From Pelagibacteraceae bacterium AG-422-D23 (GTDB taxonomy: Bacteria; Pseudomonadota; Alphaproteobacteria; Pelagibacterales; Pelagibacteraceae): 64,000 nucleotides of DNA. A program made the translations under genes and the position numbers. The stretch is taken from positions 124,001 to 188,000 of the forward strand of contig QCMQ01000001.1 in NCBI GenBank assembly GCA_003213615.1. Direction: 5' to 3'. Below the pieces are notes generated by a model that saw only the letters and a program-made list of their open reading frames with translations, had not been told where the DNA came from and ran no database searches. Within the stretch, counting starts at the first letter, position 1; every line of letters begins with the position of its first letter. Positions 44,545 through 53,608 of the stretch are shown here, piece after piece.

Positions 44545-45895
44545 TCTTTCAAATCCAGAAGTTGCAATTTTAATGATGGGTATATTTCTATTTGCTGTTC
44601 TTTTAGGTTTTCCAATTGCATTTACATTAATGGCGATGGGTATTGTCTTTGGTTATTACGCTTACTACGACGCGACCATGATGGAACACATTTTTGATAA
44701 TAGAATTTTTCAATTATTTGTTCAAAACACCTATACTGTTATGGATAATAATGTTCTGACAGCTGTACCTTTATTCTTGTTCATGGGTTATTTAGTTGAG
44801 AGAGCGGGAATTGTTGCAAAATTATTTTTTGCCATAAGATTAGCCGCACATAGACTCCCAGCATCTATGGCTGTTGCTGCATTAATCACTTGTACACTGT
44901 TTTCTACAGCAACAGGAATTATTGGTGCGGTAGTGACGTTGATGGGATTATTAGCTTGGCCAGCAATGGTAAAAGCTGGTTACGATAAAAAATTTGCATC
45001 AGGAATAATATGTTCCGGAGGATGTTTGGGTATTCTAATACCACCAAGCATTATGTTGATTGTTTACTCCGTTATTGCTCAATTATCACCTCTAAGACTT
45101 TTTGCAGCTGCTATCTTTCCAGGTTTACTTTTGGCAGGATTGTACATTGGCTATGCGGTTATAAGAGCATGGCTGAATCCATCCATCGCACCTAGACCTC
45201 CAAAAGAAGATATTCCACCTCGTGCAGAAATTTTAAAAGAGGTATTAGTTTCTTTTGTACCTCTTTTTGGATTAATTATGTTAGTGCTTGGAACAATTTT
45301 AGCTGGAATAGCAACACCAGCAGAGGCTGCGGCAGCAGGAGCCTTTGGAGCATTGATTTTATCTTGGTTCTATAAAACCCTTAAATGGCAAAACTTTAAA
45401 GAGTCTGTTTTTTTAACTGCCAAAACAACAGCTATGATTATGTGGTTATTTATTGGATCTTGGACTTTTTCATCAGTATTTTCTTACCTAGGTGGACATG
45501 AAGTTTTTGAACATTTTTTTACTTCTATAAATATTTCAACTTGGCAATTTCTAGTAATTACACAAATTATAATTTTCCTTTTAGGATGGCCATTAGAGTG
45601 GACTGAAATTTTAATTATTTTTGTTCCAATTTTTTTACCGCTATTAGAAATTTTTGGAGTTAATCCATATTTTTTTGCAATGTTAATAGCTTTAAATTTA
45701 CAAACCTCTTTTTTAACGCCGCCAATGGCAATGTCGGCTTATTATTTAAAAGGAGTTCAAAAAACTAACGTTGAATTAATGGATATTTTTAGAGGAATTA
45801 TGCCGTTTTTAGCAATTGTGATTTTCGCTATGTTTTTAATGTATATGTTTCCTGCAATTGCTTTATGGCTACCAGAAACTTTATTTGCTAACTAA
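44534..45895 (+). CDS. TRAP transporter large permease DctM (first cluster)
   Basis: A 453-residue, twelve-helix permease of the ion transporter superfamily that couples Na+ to solute uptake. Landmarks are AVPLFLFMGYLVERAG, ATGIIGAVVTLMGLLAWP, SGGCLGILIPPSIMLIVYSVIAQLS with the PPS motif, ATPAEAAAAGAFGALIL and LQTSFLTPPMAMSAYYLKG. Length is close to the family norm, unlike the DctM in the second cluster. Confidence 0.95.
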   Translation: MLFSLSNPEVAILMMGIFLFAVLLGFPIAFTLMAMGIVFGYYAYYDATMMEHIFDNRIFQLFVQNTYTVMDNNVLTAVPLFLFMGYLVERAGIVAKLFFAIRLAAHRLPASMAVAALITCTLFSTATGIIGAVVTLMGLLAWPAMVKAGYDKKFASGIICSGGCLGILIPPSIMLIVYSVIAQLSPLRLFAAAIFPGLLLAGLYIGYAVIRAWLNPSIAPRPPKEDIPPRAEILKEVLVSFVPLFGLIMLVLGTILAGIATPAEAAAAGAFGALILSWFYKTLKWQNFKESVFLTAKTTAMIMWLFIGSWTFSSVFSYLGGHEVFEHFFTSINISTWQFLVITQIIIFLLGWPLEWTEILIIFVPIFLPLLEIFGVNPYFFAMLIALNLQTSFLTPPMAMSAYYLKGVQKTNVELMDIFRGIMPFLAIVIFAMFLMYMFPAIALWLPETLFAN

Positions 45896-45900
45896 AAGAA

Positions 45901-47229
45901 ATGATAGATATTTTTTCTCTTAAAGCCGAAGAGCTCGCTTTAAAAATAAAAGATTCTCAATTAACTTCAGTAGAAATATGTGAAAAGTATATAGAAAGAA
46001 TTAATAAATTTGAAAAAGATGTAAAGGCTTGGGCACACTTTGATAAAAAACTTCTACTAGAAAAAGCAGTAGAAGCTGACGAATATAGAAGGTCAGGTAA
46101 ACCTTTGGGACCATTGCATGGTGTCCCTGTAGCTGTAAAAGACATAGTTGGAACTCTTGATATGCCAACCGAATGTGGAACTGTAATTAGAAAGGGAAAA
46201 TCTTATTCACAAAATGCAGAAATAGTTGATTTATTATTAGCAGCTGGTGCAATTGTAATGGGTAAAACAGCTACAGCTGAATTAGCATATCTTGGCCCTC
46301 CCAAAACAACTAATCCACACGATCATTCTAGAACTCCAGGTGGTTCTTCAAGTGGATCTGCAGCTGCTGTTGCTTCGTTTATGGCACCTTTATCAATAGG
46401 TTCACAAACAGGTGGTTCAATAATAAGACCAGCATCATATTGTGGAGTTGTAGGTTACAAACCAACTTACGGGTTAATTTCACGAAATGGTGTACTTAAA
46501 ACTTCAGAAAAATTAGATCATATAGGTGTATTTGGAAGATCAGTAGAAGACGTTGCATTACTTTCAAAAGTTTTAATTAAAAAAGATAATTTTGACTCTG
46601 CAACTGTTCATTATTCAGCTGAGAATATGCTTGAAGAAACAAAAAAAGGTCCCTTGTTTGAACCTAAATTTATTTTTTATAAAACAGATTATTGGAAAAA
46701 TATTGAAAAAAAATCCAGAGAAGCCTTTGAATATTTTATAAAATCTTTTAAAAAAAATATTGAGGTTTTTGATAACCCTTCTTATTTTAAAGATATTCAT
46801 AAATATCATCAAATTATGTATGAAACTGATTTAGCAAATAATTTTGGATTATATTATAAAAAGTATAAAAAAAAATTATCTAAGCCAATGCAAGATGCAA
46901 TTGTTAAAGGTAATAAACATTCAGCAAAAGAGTATGCTGAGGCCCTGGATTTTATGAAAAGAAGTTATGAGTCTTATGAAGAAGTATTTGAAGATTATCA
47001 TGGAGTTTTATCACCTGCCAGTCCTGGTGTTGCTCCCAAAAGTTTAAAAACAACTGGTTCTGCAGAATTTAATAAAGTTTGGTCTTATCTTGGAACTCCA
47101 TGTATATCACTTCCATTGTTACAAGGTGATGCAAATATGCCTCTAGGAGTCCAATTAACTGGTGCTAAGTACGATGATCATAGATTTTTAGGTATTGCTA
47201 ATTGGTTAGAAAAGGAATGTAATAATTAA
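45901..47229 (+). CDS. Amidase (GatA-like, amidase signature family)
   Basis: A 442-residue amidase-signature hydrolase. The Ser-cisSer-Lys triad is visible: Lys in GVPVAVKDIVG (about residue 80), the cis-Ser in TPGGSSSGSAAAVAS, and the nucleophile Ser in GSQTGGSIIRPASYCGVVGYKPTYG. It hydrolyses an amide, releasing ammonia. No GatB or GatC is adjacent, so it is a catabolic enzyme rather than part of Glu-tRNA amidotransferase. Being packed between two TRAP systems it may act on an imported amide. Confidence 0.9.
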   Translation: MIDIFSLKAEELALKIKDSQLTSVEICEKYIERINKFEKDVKAWAHFDKKLLLEKAVEADEYRRSGKPLGPLHGVPVAVKDIVGTLDMPTECGTVIRKGKSYSQNAEIVDLLLAAGAIVMGKTATAELAYLGPPKTTNPHDHSRTPGGSSSGSAAAVASFMAPLSIGSQTGGSIIRPASYCGVVGYKPTYGLISRNGVLKTSEKLDHIGVFGRSVEDVALLSKVLIKKDNFDSATVHYSAENMLEETKKGPLFEPKFIFYKTDYWKNIEKKSREAFEYFIKSFKKNIEVFDNPSYFKDIHKYHQIMYETDLANNFGLYYKKYKKKLSKPMQDAIVKGNKHSAKEYAEALDFMKRSYESYEEVFEDYHGVLSPASPGVAPKSLKTTGSAEFNKVWSYLGTPCISLPLLQGDANMPLGVQLTGAKYDDHRFLGIANWLEKECNN

Positions 47230-47406
47230 ATGCAAAAATTTACAACATTTTTAGGAACTTTACTTGCGACAGCTTTTTTAGTTGGCTTAGCTACGACACT
47301 TACAAGATCAACAATGATAGGTTTTTTTGATGTATTGCCAGTTTATATATTGATGGCAATCGCAATCTTCATGATGGTTTATGAAGCATTTTTTGATAAA
47401 AAATAA
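47230..47406 (+). CDS. Small two-helix membrane protein
   Basis: A 58-residue protein starting at the ATG that directly follows the amidase stop. It has two membrane helices (about residues 5-24 and 32-50) and a short charged end (FFDKK). No family recognised. The good reading frame, immediate adjacency to the amidase and clear two-helix profile support it as a real gene that size cut-offs would miss. Confidence 0.65.
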   Translation: MQKFTTFLGTLLATAFLVGLATTLTRSTMIGFFDVLPVYILMAIAIFMMVYEAFFDKK

Positions 47407-47505
47407 TTTTATATAATCTAAAATTTACTACCTCAGATTGTAATACAATAGTTTACAGTTATTTTAATCTAGACTTAAACGCACATTTGTAATTTACTCT
47501 TTACT

Positions 47506-47533
47506 GTTAATTAACAAAGAAGAGGAGAGAGTA
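47506..47533 (+). promoter_or_regulatory. Leader of second TRAP binding protein: palindrome and strong RBS
   Basis: GTTAATTAAC (47506-47515) followed by AAAGAAGAGGAGAGAG repeats the leader seen at 42701-42724. The gap 47407-47533 is otherwise AT-rich without a gene. The palindrome ends 18 bases before the ATG here and 14 before it in the first cluster. Confidence 0.55.
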
Positions 47534-48658
47534 ATGATTAAAGAAAAAAAATCATTGAAGGTTTCTAAATCACCTTCAAGACGTAAGTTCTTTAAAACTG
47601 CAGCTGCAACTGGTGTTGCTGCTGTTGCTTTATCTGCTCCAGCAGTTGCCAAAGAAAGAGTCGAAGCTTCTATGGTAGCTACTTGGCCTAGAGATTTTCC
47701 AGGCCTAGGAACTGGCGCACAAAGACTTGCTCAAAGATTAAGTGATATGAGTGACGGTAGAATTCAAGTTACTTATTATGCTGCTAACGAGAGGGTAAAA
47801 GCATTTGACTCATTTGACGAAGTTGCATCTGGTAACTCTCAAATGTATCATGGTGCTGATTACTACTGGGTTAAAAAACACCCTGCATTTGGATATTTTA
47901 CTGCCGTTCCATTTGGTTTCACATATGCTGAAATGAATGCGTGGTTAAAATTTGCTGGTGGACAAGAGTTGTGGGATGAATTGACTGATGATTTTGGAAC
48001 ACAAAGTTTTGCTGCTGGTAATACTGGAGTGCAAATGGGTGGTTGGTTTAACAAAAAAATTAGATCAGCTAATGACTTTAAAGGTTTAAAAATGCGTATG
48101 CCTGGTTTAGGTGGACAAGTACTTGGAAAACTAGGTGGTTCTCCAATTTCACTTCCTGGTGGACAAATTTATGAAAACCTTGTGTCAGGTGCAATTGATG
48201 CAACTGAATGGGTAGGACCTTGGAACGATGAAGCTATGAAGTTCCAGGAAGCTGCTAAGTATTATTACTATCCAGGAATGCATGAACCAGGATCTACACT
48301 AGCTTGTGGAGTTAACAAATCTTGGTTTACTAGTTTGTCAAAATCAGATCAGTTAATTATTAAAACTGCATGTGATTGGGCTGACACAACTACAATGGCT
48401 GAATACAATGCTAAAAACGGAGCTGCACTAGCGCGATTAGTTAACGAAAGTGGAGTTAAACTAGAGAAGTTTAACGATAAAGTTTACGATGCTTTCGCTA
48501 AAGGTGCTGCAGAAGTTTTTGATGAAGTTCAACAACATAGTGCTCTTGCTAAGAAAGTACATGCTGCCTTTGTTAAAGGTCGTAAGGAAATCGGTGCTTG
48601 GACTAACTTGTCTGACGGGCCATATGTTGCTCAAAGAAATAGAGCATTAGGAGTATAA
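47534..48658 (+). CDS. TRAP transporter substrate-binding protein, Tat-exported (second cluster)
   Basis: A 374-residue TakP-type binding protein. The Tat signal (SRRKFFK, residues 15-21) and the first 25 residues are nearly the same as in the first cluster, but the mature protein differs. Ligand segments are GNTGVQMGGWFNKKI, FKGLKMRMPGLGGQVLGKLGG, LPGGQIYENLVSGAIDATEWVGPW and YYYPGMHEPGS, matching the 2-oxoacid-binding TakP pattern (Gln, Arg and Trp/Glu positions). A strong terminator follows. Confidence 0.94.
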   Translation: MIKEKKSLKVSKSPSRRKFFKTAAATGVAAVALSAPAVAKERVEASMVATWPRDFPGLGTGAQRLAQRLSDMSDGRIQVTYYAANERVKAFDSFDEVASGNSQMYHGADYYWVKKHPAFGYFTAVPFGFTYAEMNAWLKFAGGQELWDELTDDFGTQSFAAGNTGVQMGGWFNKKIRSANDFKGLKMRMPGLGGQVLGKLGGSPISLPGGQIYENLVSGAIDATEWVGPWNDEAMKFQEAAKYYYYPGMHEPGSTLACGVNKSWFTSLSKSDQLIIKTACDWADTTTMAEYNAKNGAALARLVNESGVKLEKFNDKVYDAFAKGAAEVFDEVQQHSALAKKVHAAFVKGRKEIGAWTNLSDGPYVAQRNRALGV

Positions 48659-48677
48659 CTTAATTCTAATTATTACT

Positions 48678-48705
48678 AGAGGGCCCTTAAATGGGCCCTC
48701 TTTTT
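48678..48705 (+). terminator. Terminator between binding protein and DctQ (second cluster)
   Basis: AGAGGGCCC (48678-48686) pairs perfectly with GGGCCCTCT (48693-48701) around a six-base loop, followed by T (48701-48705). Same position in the operon as the terminator of the first TRAP cluster, though with a different sequence. Confidence 0.93.
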
Positions 48706-48727
48706 ATATATCAATAAAAGATTTAAT

Positions 48728-49711
48728 ATGGTGGCGAAAAATAACTTATCTATTTTAATAAGAATATTTAGTTATTCTATTTTAGCCTTAACATTAGTTT
48801 TTCTAATCAATAATGTTTTAACTGTTTGGTTTGATTGGCCCGGAGTTAAAAAACTTTTTGCTAATTATGAATTATTTGGATTTAAAAAATTAAATAAGCC
48901 TTTAGAGGGGCTAGCAATAAACTTATCATATATTCAATTACTATTTTATTTTGCTTCTCTCATAGGAGTTATATTTTTTGTTTTGAAATCTATAAAACAA
49001 ACATTACAGACAGACTCTGAGATCTTAACAAAAATTACAGCTTACGTTGTGAGATCTTCTTTCTGGGCTGTATTAATTGTTGGAGTAGCAGATTTTTTAA
49101 TCTCATTTATGGTTGTGGAAAAACTAGTTGAGCCAATTTTTGGCGAACAACTTAAAATTAATTTAGTAATACCTGCTTTTAGAATTACATATATACACTT
49201 TCCTTTAATATTAGCTTCTTTTGTAATTGGTTATTTTACAAGATCTGTTGGCTTTATTTGGTTAGCAGTTTTAGTAGTTGGAAGTGAATTTTTAATTGTA
49301 TTATCAAGATTTATTTTTCAATATGAGCAAGCATTCCAAGGAGATTTAGTTCGTTTTTGGTATGCAGCACTTTATTTATTTGCAAGCGCTTATGCATTAA
49401 TTCACGAGGGCCATGTTAGAGTTGATGTTCTTTATACTGGTTTTAGCGAACGTAAAAAAGCATGGACTAATGCAATCGGGTCATTAATTCTAGGAATTCC
49501 TTTATGTTTGATTGTAATATTTTTAGGCATGGGCGGTAAAGCTAGTATCATTAATGGCCCTGTAATTTCTTTTGAAATTACGCAACAAGGTTCAAACGGA
49601 TTATATTTACTTTATCTAATGGCAGTTTATTTGGCTGTGTTTGCAGTAAGTATGTTAACTCAATTCACAAGCTTCTTTATGAGTAGCAGTTATAAACTTT
49701 TAAAAAATTAA
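48728..49711 (+). CDS. TRAP transporter small permease DctQ, enlarged (second cluster)
   Basis: A 327-residue protein, longer than the usual 160-200 for DctQ. The C-terminal half (about residues 195-327) contains the DctQ core with four helices: RFWYAALYLFASAYALIHEGHVRVDVLYTGF (conserved HVRxD) and a last helix near 295-318. The N-terminal half adds four helices (about 12-30, 60-83, 105-130, 145-180). The large-permease gene starts three bases after the stop. Long DctQ forms with extra helices are known in TakP-type systems. Confidence 0.88.
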   Translation: MVAKNNLSILIRIFSYSILALTLVFLINNVLTVWFDWPGVKKLFANYELFGFKKLNKPLEGLAINLSYIQLLFYFASLIGVIFFVLKSIKQTLQTDSEILTKITAYVVRSSFWAVLIVGVADFLISFMVVEKLVEPIFGEQLKINLVIPAFRITYIHFPLILASFVIGYFTRSVGFIWLAVLVVGSEFLIVLSRFIFQYEQAFQGDLVRFWYAALYLFASAYALIHEGHVRVDVLYTGFSERKKAWTNAIGSLILGIPLCLIVIFLGMGGKASIINGPVISFEITQQGSNGLYLLYLMAVYLAVFAVSMLTQFTSFFMSSSYKLLKN

Positions 49712-49714
49712 ATA

Positions 49715-52366
49715 ATGGAACATTTATTTTTAGCTTTACTTGTAATTATAATGATTGGAGCATTAGCTTCTGGTTTTCCAGTAGCTTTCGCATTACCCGG
49801 ATCGGCAATCATTTCAATCGGACTTGCAGCTTTTTTTGGTTATTTGTTTGCAGGAGATAGCAGCGCTTATTTTGCTGTTGATGGTCCAAAGGAATGGTTA
49901 ACCGCTGGTATTACTAACTTTAGGAGTAACTACTGGGATGTAGAAACCGATACATTAATTGCTATCCCTTTATTTATTTTTATGGGGATTATGTTGCAAA
50001 AATCAAAAATAGCAGAAGATCTGTTAGTTACAATGGGACAGTTATTTGGACCGATCCCTGGGGGACTTGGAATATCAGTAATTTTTGTCGGAGCATTACT
50101 TGCTGCTACGACAGGTATCGTTGGCGCTACTGTAATAGCAATGGGATTAATATCACTACCAACAATGCTTAATAATAAATATGATAAAAGCCTTGCAAGC
50201 GGAATTGTTTGTTCCTCTGGAACCCTTGGGCAAATTATACCTCCTTCAATTGTACTAATTATTATAGCTGATCAATTAGCTAGTGCAGCAGACGTTGCAA
50301 ATACTATGCGTCAGACTGATTACAAAATTTTAACTGGTGAATTTAATATGCCTGGAGAATTTAGAGTGGGCTCAACTTCGGCAGGAGATATGTTTTTGGG
50401 GGCACTACTACCAGGATTAGTTTTAGTTGGTTTGTATATGATTTATGTATTTGTGTACGCAAGATTAAATCCTAAGGCAGCTCCTCCTGTTCCATTTAGA
50501 GGAAATTTTGATTCAAAATTTTGGATTAGAGTTTTGATGGTAATTATTCCACCTCTTGCATTAATTTTTGCCGTTCTAGGATCTATACTTTTAGGTATTG
50601 CAACTGTTAATCAGGCTGGATCTATTGGAGCAATAGGTGCAACTATGATGGCAGGTTATCGTTTACACAAAGGAAAAAAAGATGCTTATTATCCAATTAT
50701 AATTGCAATTTTATCTATCATTCCAATTTATATTTTATCTAAGAATTATAATTTAAATATTAAGGCTGTAGAAACTAGAGATCTTACAGCAATTTTTATT
50801 ACGGGATTTTTTACAATTACTTTTTTAATAGGAATTATTTGGAGTTTTTGGAGAGCATATAAAGTTGAAAATGTTTTAAGAGAAGTTGTTACAGAAACAT
50901 GCGTAACTACTTCAATGGTATTTATAATTTTATTGGGTGCAGCAATGTTAACCTCTGGATTTAGAGCATTTGGAGGTGAAGAGCTAGTAAGAGATTTTCT
51001 TCAAGATTTACCAGGAGGATTTTGGACTCAGTTCATTGTTGTAATGGCAGTGATTTTTTTATTAGGTTTCTTTCTTGATTTTATTGAAATAGCTGTGGTT
51101 GTTGTCCCTATCATTGCTCCTATATTATTAGCTGAACCAGGAGCGAATATAAGTGCAATTTGGCTTGGTGTGATGATTGGGGTAAATTTGCAAACTTCAT
51201 TTTTAACCCCTCCATTTGGTTTTGCTCTATTTTATTTGAAGGGTGTAGCTTCAAAACTTGTTACCACTTTAAATATTTGGAAAGGTGTGGTTCCATTTAT
51301 AATTTTACAATTGATAGGTCTTGGAATCGTTGGTTTTTATCCATCATTAGTAAATTACTTACCAGCAAGAACATATTTAACATCGAATGTCGCTCCACCA
51401 CCGATGAATCCAAAGCTTCAATATTGCTTACAAGAGTACAAATTTGCGATTTACAATACTGATGAACAAAGAATTACAAATGCAATAAAAGATATGCAGA
51501 AATTAACTCCCACAAATCTTCCAATGGATAAATTAGATATTTTTGAAGAGCATTTTGATAATGCTCTTGGGACTTTTACTATTGTAAAAAAACTTCAAAA
51601 AACGGAAGAAGAATATGAATTATTTACAAAAGATTATAGGGACTTGCATTTCAATGTAAGAAAAATTGAGAAAAAAATTAGAAAAATAGACCAGAAAATT
51701 AAAAAAACAAAAGCTGAAATTAGAAATTTAGATGATGATAACTCATCAGATAAAAACAAATTAGAATTAAAGATCGAAAATTACGAGCTAGAAATTAAAG
51801 AACTTCAAAATAAAGTTCCTGAAAATTGGAAAGCTAAAAATGGAGAGTTTGAAATATTGCACAAAGCAAAAAACACAAGAACTAAAAGATATAGAAAAAA
51901 CGTTGATGAAGCTTATGAAACTCTGGATCAAATAGTAATGTTTATAAATGATAATGAAAAATTAAAAGAACTTTCACCAGAAATAACAGAATTAAAATAT
52001 AATATTGATAATAAAAATTACGAAAACACATTATCAATAATTGACAGTCTTTTTGAAAAACTAGGAGAAATTTCTGGAACTGAAGAATTTGCAAATAAAT
52101 TAGACGACCTAATATCTGTTATAGATAATGATGTGGTAGATGAGCAAAAATTAATTGAAGTAAGTTCTGAAACTTTTGATCTTTTCAATTTAGAAGTTTC
52201 ATGGAGAGATGATGCTAACAAGAATTTGATGCCTGAATTAATTAAATATAATGATGTTATCAAACATAATATTGGTCTAAGACTTCAAAACAGATTAACT
52301 AAAGAACAAGCTAAATTTGTTGCAAGGTGTAACTCAGTTCATAGAGATATATCTTTAAACTTTTAA
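49715..52366 (+). CDS. TRAP transporter large permease DctM with long coiled-coil extension
   Basis: An 883-residue protein, about twice the size of a normal DctM. Residues 1 to about 550 are the permease: LIAIPLFIFMGIMLQKSKIAEDL, ATTGIVGATVIAMGLISLP, SSGTLGQIIPPSIVLIIIADQLA, GVNLQTSFLTPPFGFALFYLKG, with extra loops and two added helices around 335-390. From about 555 to 883 a soluble, highly charged, helical region follows, with a strong heptad-like coiled coil around 625-705 (KIEKKIRKIDQKIKKTKAE). The reading frame is continuous and codon use looks the same throughout. The role of the extension, presumably cytoplasmic, is unknown. Confidence 0.92.
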   Translation: MEHLFLALLVIIMIGALASGFPVAFALPGSAIISIGLAAFFGYLFAGDSSAYFAVDGPKEWLTAGITNFRSNYWDVETDTLIAIPLFIFMGIMLQKSKIAEDLLVTMGQLFGPIPGGLGISVIFVGALLAATTGIVGATVIAMGLISLPTMLNNKYDKSLASGIVCSSGTLGQIIPPSIVLIIIADQLASAADVANTMRQTDYKILTGEFNMPGEFRVGSTSAGDMFLGALLPGLVLVGLYMIYVFVYARLNPKAAPPVPFRGNFDSKFWIRVLMVIIPPLALIFAVLGSILLGIATVNQAGSIGAIGATMMAGYRLHKGKKDAYYPIIIAILSIIPIYILSKNYNLNIKAVETRDLTAIFITGFFTITFLIGIIWSFWRAYKVENVLREVVTETCVTTSMVFIILLGAAMLTSGFRAFGGEELVRDFLQDLPGGFWTQFIVVMAVIFLLGFFLDFIEIAVVVVPIIAPILLAEPGANISAIWLGVMIGVNLQTSFLTPPFGFALFYLKGVASKLVTTLNIWKGVVPFIILQLIGLGIVGFYPSLVNYLPARTYLTSNVAPPPMNPKLQYCLQEYKFAIYNTDEQRITNAIKDMQKLTPTNLPMDKLDIFEEHFDNALGTFTIVKKLQKTEEEYELFTKDYRDLHFNVRKIEKKIRKIDQKIKKTKAEIRNLDDDNSSDKNKLELKIENYELEIKELQNKVPENWKAKNGEFEILHKAKNTRTKRYRKNVDEAYETLDQIVMFINDNEKLKELSPEITELKYNIDNKNYENTLSIIDSLFEKLGEISGTEEFANKLDDLISVIDNDVVDEQKLIEVSSETFDLFNLEVSWRDDANKNLMPELIKYNDVIKHNIGLRLQNRLTKEQAKFVARCNSVHRDISLNF

Positions 52367-52369
52367 TTA

Positions 52370-53608
52370 ATGGAAAATTATATTTTACCAAAAAAACAGG
52401 CTATTGTTGTTTTTTTTGTATTTGCATTTGGTTATTTTTTATCTTGTTTGTTGCGTGCAATTACTGCAACACTTTCCCCTGTATTAACTTCAGAATTTAA
52501 TTTGTTAGCAGCTGATTTAGGTTTGTTAGCTGGGGGTTATTTTTTAGGTTTTGCTTGTATGCAAATACCCCTTGGATATTTGTTAGATAAATATGGACCA
52601 AAAAAAATTGTTTCTTCTTTTTTATTAATTGCATTAGTTGGAACAGGATCATTTGCTTTAGCTGAAAGTTTTTCTGGATTATTAATTTCGCGAATTCTAA
52701 TTGGAGTAGGTGTTAGTGCTTGTTTAATGGCTCCATTAACTGGTTACAGAATATGGTATGCAGAAAATCAACAACAAAGAGCAAACTCATGGATGCTAAT
52801 GATTGCATCATTAGGTTTTTTGTCATCCACATTGCCTGTACAACTTTTATTGCCTAGTTTCGGATGGAGATGGATATTTGGTGGTATTGCTATCTTAATT
52901 GTAATTAGTATTTTTTTAATGTTAGTTTTCATTCCAAAATGGAATTTAAATAAAAATAAAGAGTCAGATGAGCCAAGTAATAATGGGACTTTATCAGAAG
53001 TTTGGAAAAATAGATTTTTTATAAGCGTAATTCCAATGGGTTTATTTAATTATGGGGGCTTAATGGCTATACAAACTTTATGGGCAGGCCCATGGATGAC
53101 TAGAGTTGCTGGTTATACACCACTTCAGAGCGCTACAGGATTATTTTGGATCAATGTTACTATGTTGACATCCTTTTTTTTGTGGGGTTATTTTTTACCA
53201 AAAATTTCAGGTATAGGTTTTAGTGCAAAAAGAATACTTAAATTAGGTTTACCAATTAGTTTTTCTGTAATGTTTGTGATTATATTGCTAGGCCCAAAAG
53301 CAGGTGCCTTCTACATAACTCTATTTATTTTAAGTTCAATTTTTTTATCAGTTACACAGCCAGCTGTGGGCCTTTCTTTTTCAGGTTATTCTGCTGGTAA
53401 AGCACTAACTTCATTCAATTTGTTAATATTTGCAGGAACATTTGTAATGCAATGGTTAATGGGCTTTGTGATAGATATTATTAAAAGTATGGGCCACTCA
53501 GAAATATTTGCATTTAAATCAGCTTTTTCAGTTTTTTTAATCTTAAGCATTATTTCTTATATATTTTTTTTAATATTAAATAGAAAAAAATATGAAAATA
53601 AAACGTAG
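52370..53608 (+). CDS. Major facilitator superfamily transporter
   Basis: A 412-residue protein with twelve membrane helices. The loop between helices 2 and 3 reads GYLLDKYGPKKIVS, the MFS motif A, and RILIGVGVSACLMAPLTGYRIWY is the fourth-helix region. A central cytoplasmic loop lies near residue 195-212. Substrate unknown. It begins three bases after the extended DctM and may belong to that operon. Its end overlaps the next gene by 17 bases. Confidence 0.9.
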   Translation: MENYILPKKQAIVVFFVFAFGYFLSCLLRAITATLSPVLTSEFNLLAADLGLLAGGYFLGFACMQIPLGYLLDKYGPKKIVSSFLLIALVGTGSFALAESFSGLLISRILIGVGVSACLMAPLTGYRIWYAENQQQRANSWMLMIASLGFLSSTLPVQLLLPSFGWRWIFGGIAILIVISIFLMLVFIPKWNLNKNKESDEPSNNGTLSEVWKNRFFISVIPMGLFNYGGLMAIQTLWAGPWMTRVAGYTPLQSATGLFWINVTMLTSFFLWGYFLPKISGIGFSAKRILKLGLPISFSVMFVIILLGPKAGAFYITLFILSSIFLSVTQPAVGLSFSGYSAGKALTSFNLLIFAGTFVMQWLMGFVIDIIKSMGHSEIFAFKSAFSVFLILSIISYIFFLILNRKKYENKT

